Shown one piece after another: positions 63,111-64,000 of a stretch of 64,000 nt of DNA. Positions within the stretch are counted from its first letter, which is position 1. The number at the start of each line of letters is the position of its first letter. Source of the DNA: Cordilura impudica. Taxonomy: Eukaryota; Arthropoda; Insecta; Diptera; Scathophagidae. Both the position numbers and the translations under genes were made by a program. The notes under the pieces are model-generated. The model did not search any database, was not told the origin of the DNA, and was given only the letters and a program-made list of their open reading frames with translations. The stretch spans positions 234,319,836-234,383,835 of the forward strand of contig OY821518.1 of the NCBI GenBank assembly GCA_963682025.1. Reading direction: 5' to 3'.

Positions 63111-64000
63111 TTAACCCTCCGATGAGTGACAGTTCTGAACTTCACGGCCGTGTGAAAAGGTCCCTACGACCTTTTTTGTAAAACATGTTTTTTTTTTCAT
63201 ATAAAAATTTTTTTTTGATTTTTTTTTTTTTTTTTTATTGTTTATAACTAAATTCTACATACAAAAATAATTTTTTAAATTTTTTTTATTTTTTTTTTTG
63301 CTTGAATTTTCTTAAGACTATTATAAAAAAGTTTAAAAATTATTGTTGTTGAGCGTGTACTTCTTGGCCCCCGCCCTGTGCGCAAGTGTTGCAGCGATGT
63401 AAAAGTGTGCTATGTTCTCCGCAAACAGCGTTGCCGCAGCCGAAGCAGTATGCCCGCGTTTTCCGCTGCCGCCCGTACTCAGAACGGCAAAGGCGACATG
63501 ACGGTCTACTTGACCTAGTCGCAAACGACGGTGCATTGCCTTCCATCGGTCTTGGTAATACCTGAAATGAAAAGAAAAATAAAAAACAAATAAATATATA
63601 TTCTATTCTTGAATTTGAAGATGTTTTTCTTACCCTGACATCGAATGCTTCCATCGCATTGCGTATCCTTGGATATGAGGTTATATATATGGTTGTTCAG
63701 GGCACGTTCTTCGATATTTGGTGTGGCCAATTGTTTCGTTAGCAGTAACAAGAACGACCGCCGTCTGTCACTCCTTTTTATAGGCTTCATTTCGTTGTAA
63801 ATCGTAAAAGCAGCCAATGCAGCGACGTCCAGCATATTATAAAACATGGCCAACGGCCATCGTTGTGTTGCTCTTTTGCAGCTGTAAGTGCCTAGCATTT
63901 GATCCATGGTATCAACACCGCATTTGTTGGCGTTGTAATCTAATATGGCATAGGGCTTCCGCTTCTCGGTTTGCTCGTCAACGAGGCAGGTGTAGTGCAT
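63111..64000 (-). mobile_element. piggyBac-like transposon, 3' part
   Basis: TTAA at 63111-63114 followed by CCCTCCGATGAG gives a typical piggyBac terminus. T-rich non-coding sequence and then the C-terminal half of a transposase on the minus strand follow. The rest lies outside the window, inside a 4E-T intron. Confidence 0.75.
63340..64000 (-). CDS. piggyBac-like transposase, C-terminal part
   Basis: The minus-strand frame from the window edge reads KCGVDTMDQMLGTYSCKRAT, RWPLAMFYNMLDVAALAAF: the GGVDxxDQM block with the last catalytic aspartate and the RWP-FYNMLD signature of piggyBac enzymes. After a short intron (about 63632-63562) the C-terminal cysteine-rich domain follows: CRLCRSEYGRQRKTRAYCFG, CGNAVCGEHS, HRCNTC, which binds element ends. 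With the obvious splice sites (CAGG/GTAAGA and TTTCAG/GTATT) the domain is out of phase by one base; an acceptor at GATGGAAG/GCAATG would restore it. So either the splice differs or the copy is shifted. The N-terminus is outside the window. Confidence 0.7.

Overview
This is AT-rich nuclear DNA of a higher fly, most likely a calyptrate. The signs are short phase-consistent introns, CAA/CAG polyglutamine runs, and dipteran repeat classes: DINE/mini-me-like elements with (GTCY)n cores, P-like, mariner, piggyBac, BEL/Pao and jockey/I-type elements. There is no prokaryotic organisation. Two thirds or more of the window is transposable-element DNA of very different ages.

One host gene is visible, on the + strand and open at its 3' side: the eIF4E transporter 4E-T (EIF4ENIF1 family). 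Five exons at 33799-34770, 34831-34999, 35864-36231, 37350-38352 and 61855-62931 join in phase. They carry the eIF4E-binding motif YTRANLL, the RRIGSGR motif, the EPEWFSCGPTS motif and a SVDELEAKW motif. A proline-rich exon at 10075-10581 is phase-compatible and is probably the 5' coding exon. The two largest introns are about 23.2 and 23.5 kb and are filled with nested transposons. In Drosophila 4E-T (CG32016) lies on the dot chromosome (Muller F), the ancestral X of flies, which would suit this density; chromosomal placement here is inference.

Layout. 1-10074: a degraded transposon gene, a DINE-like element with a 1.8-kb heptamer/minisatellite core, a second DINE-like family, a MITE, a P-element/THAP-type transposase fragment and a fold-back palindrome. 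10582-33798 (intron 1): an unclassified terminal-inverted-repeat (TIR) transposon (12761-14412), a mariner inside a palindromic MITE, DINE-like copies split by a PHD/CCHC LINE, by another DINE and by a piggyBac MITE, a BEL/Pao relic split by a fold-back element, a mariner relic, and a hammerhead-ribozyme motif (32427-32549). 33799-38352: central 4E-T exons. 38353-61854 (intron 5): an RNase H-bearing LINE (40440-46090); a three-layer nest of PIF/Harbinger, Helitron and an unclassified long-TIR transposon (47869-54341); another LINE, Tc1 relics, MITEs and a 2.5-kb Helitron-type element with internal tandem arrays. 61855-64000: a polyglutamine 4E-T exon, then a piggyBac element running off the edge.

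Only 4E-T is a normal cellular gene. In most other coding pieces I found frameshifts, stops or deletions. Those whose frame is best kept are the 375-codon transposase-like frame of the long-TIR element and the visible part of the piggyBac transposase. Boundaries come from reading TIRs, CTAG/TC Helitron ends, target duplications and splice phase by eye; family names rest on remembered motifs, without a database search.
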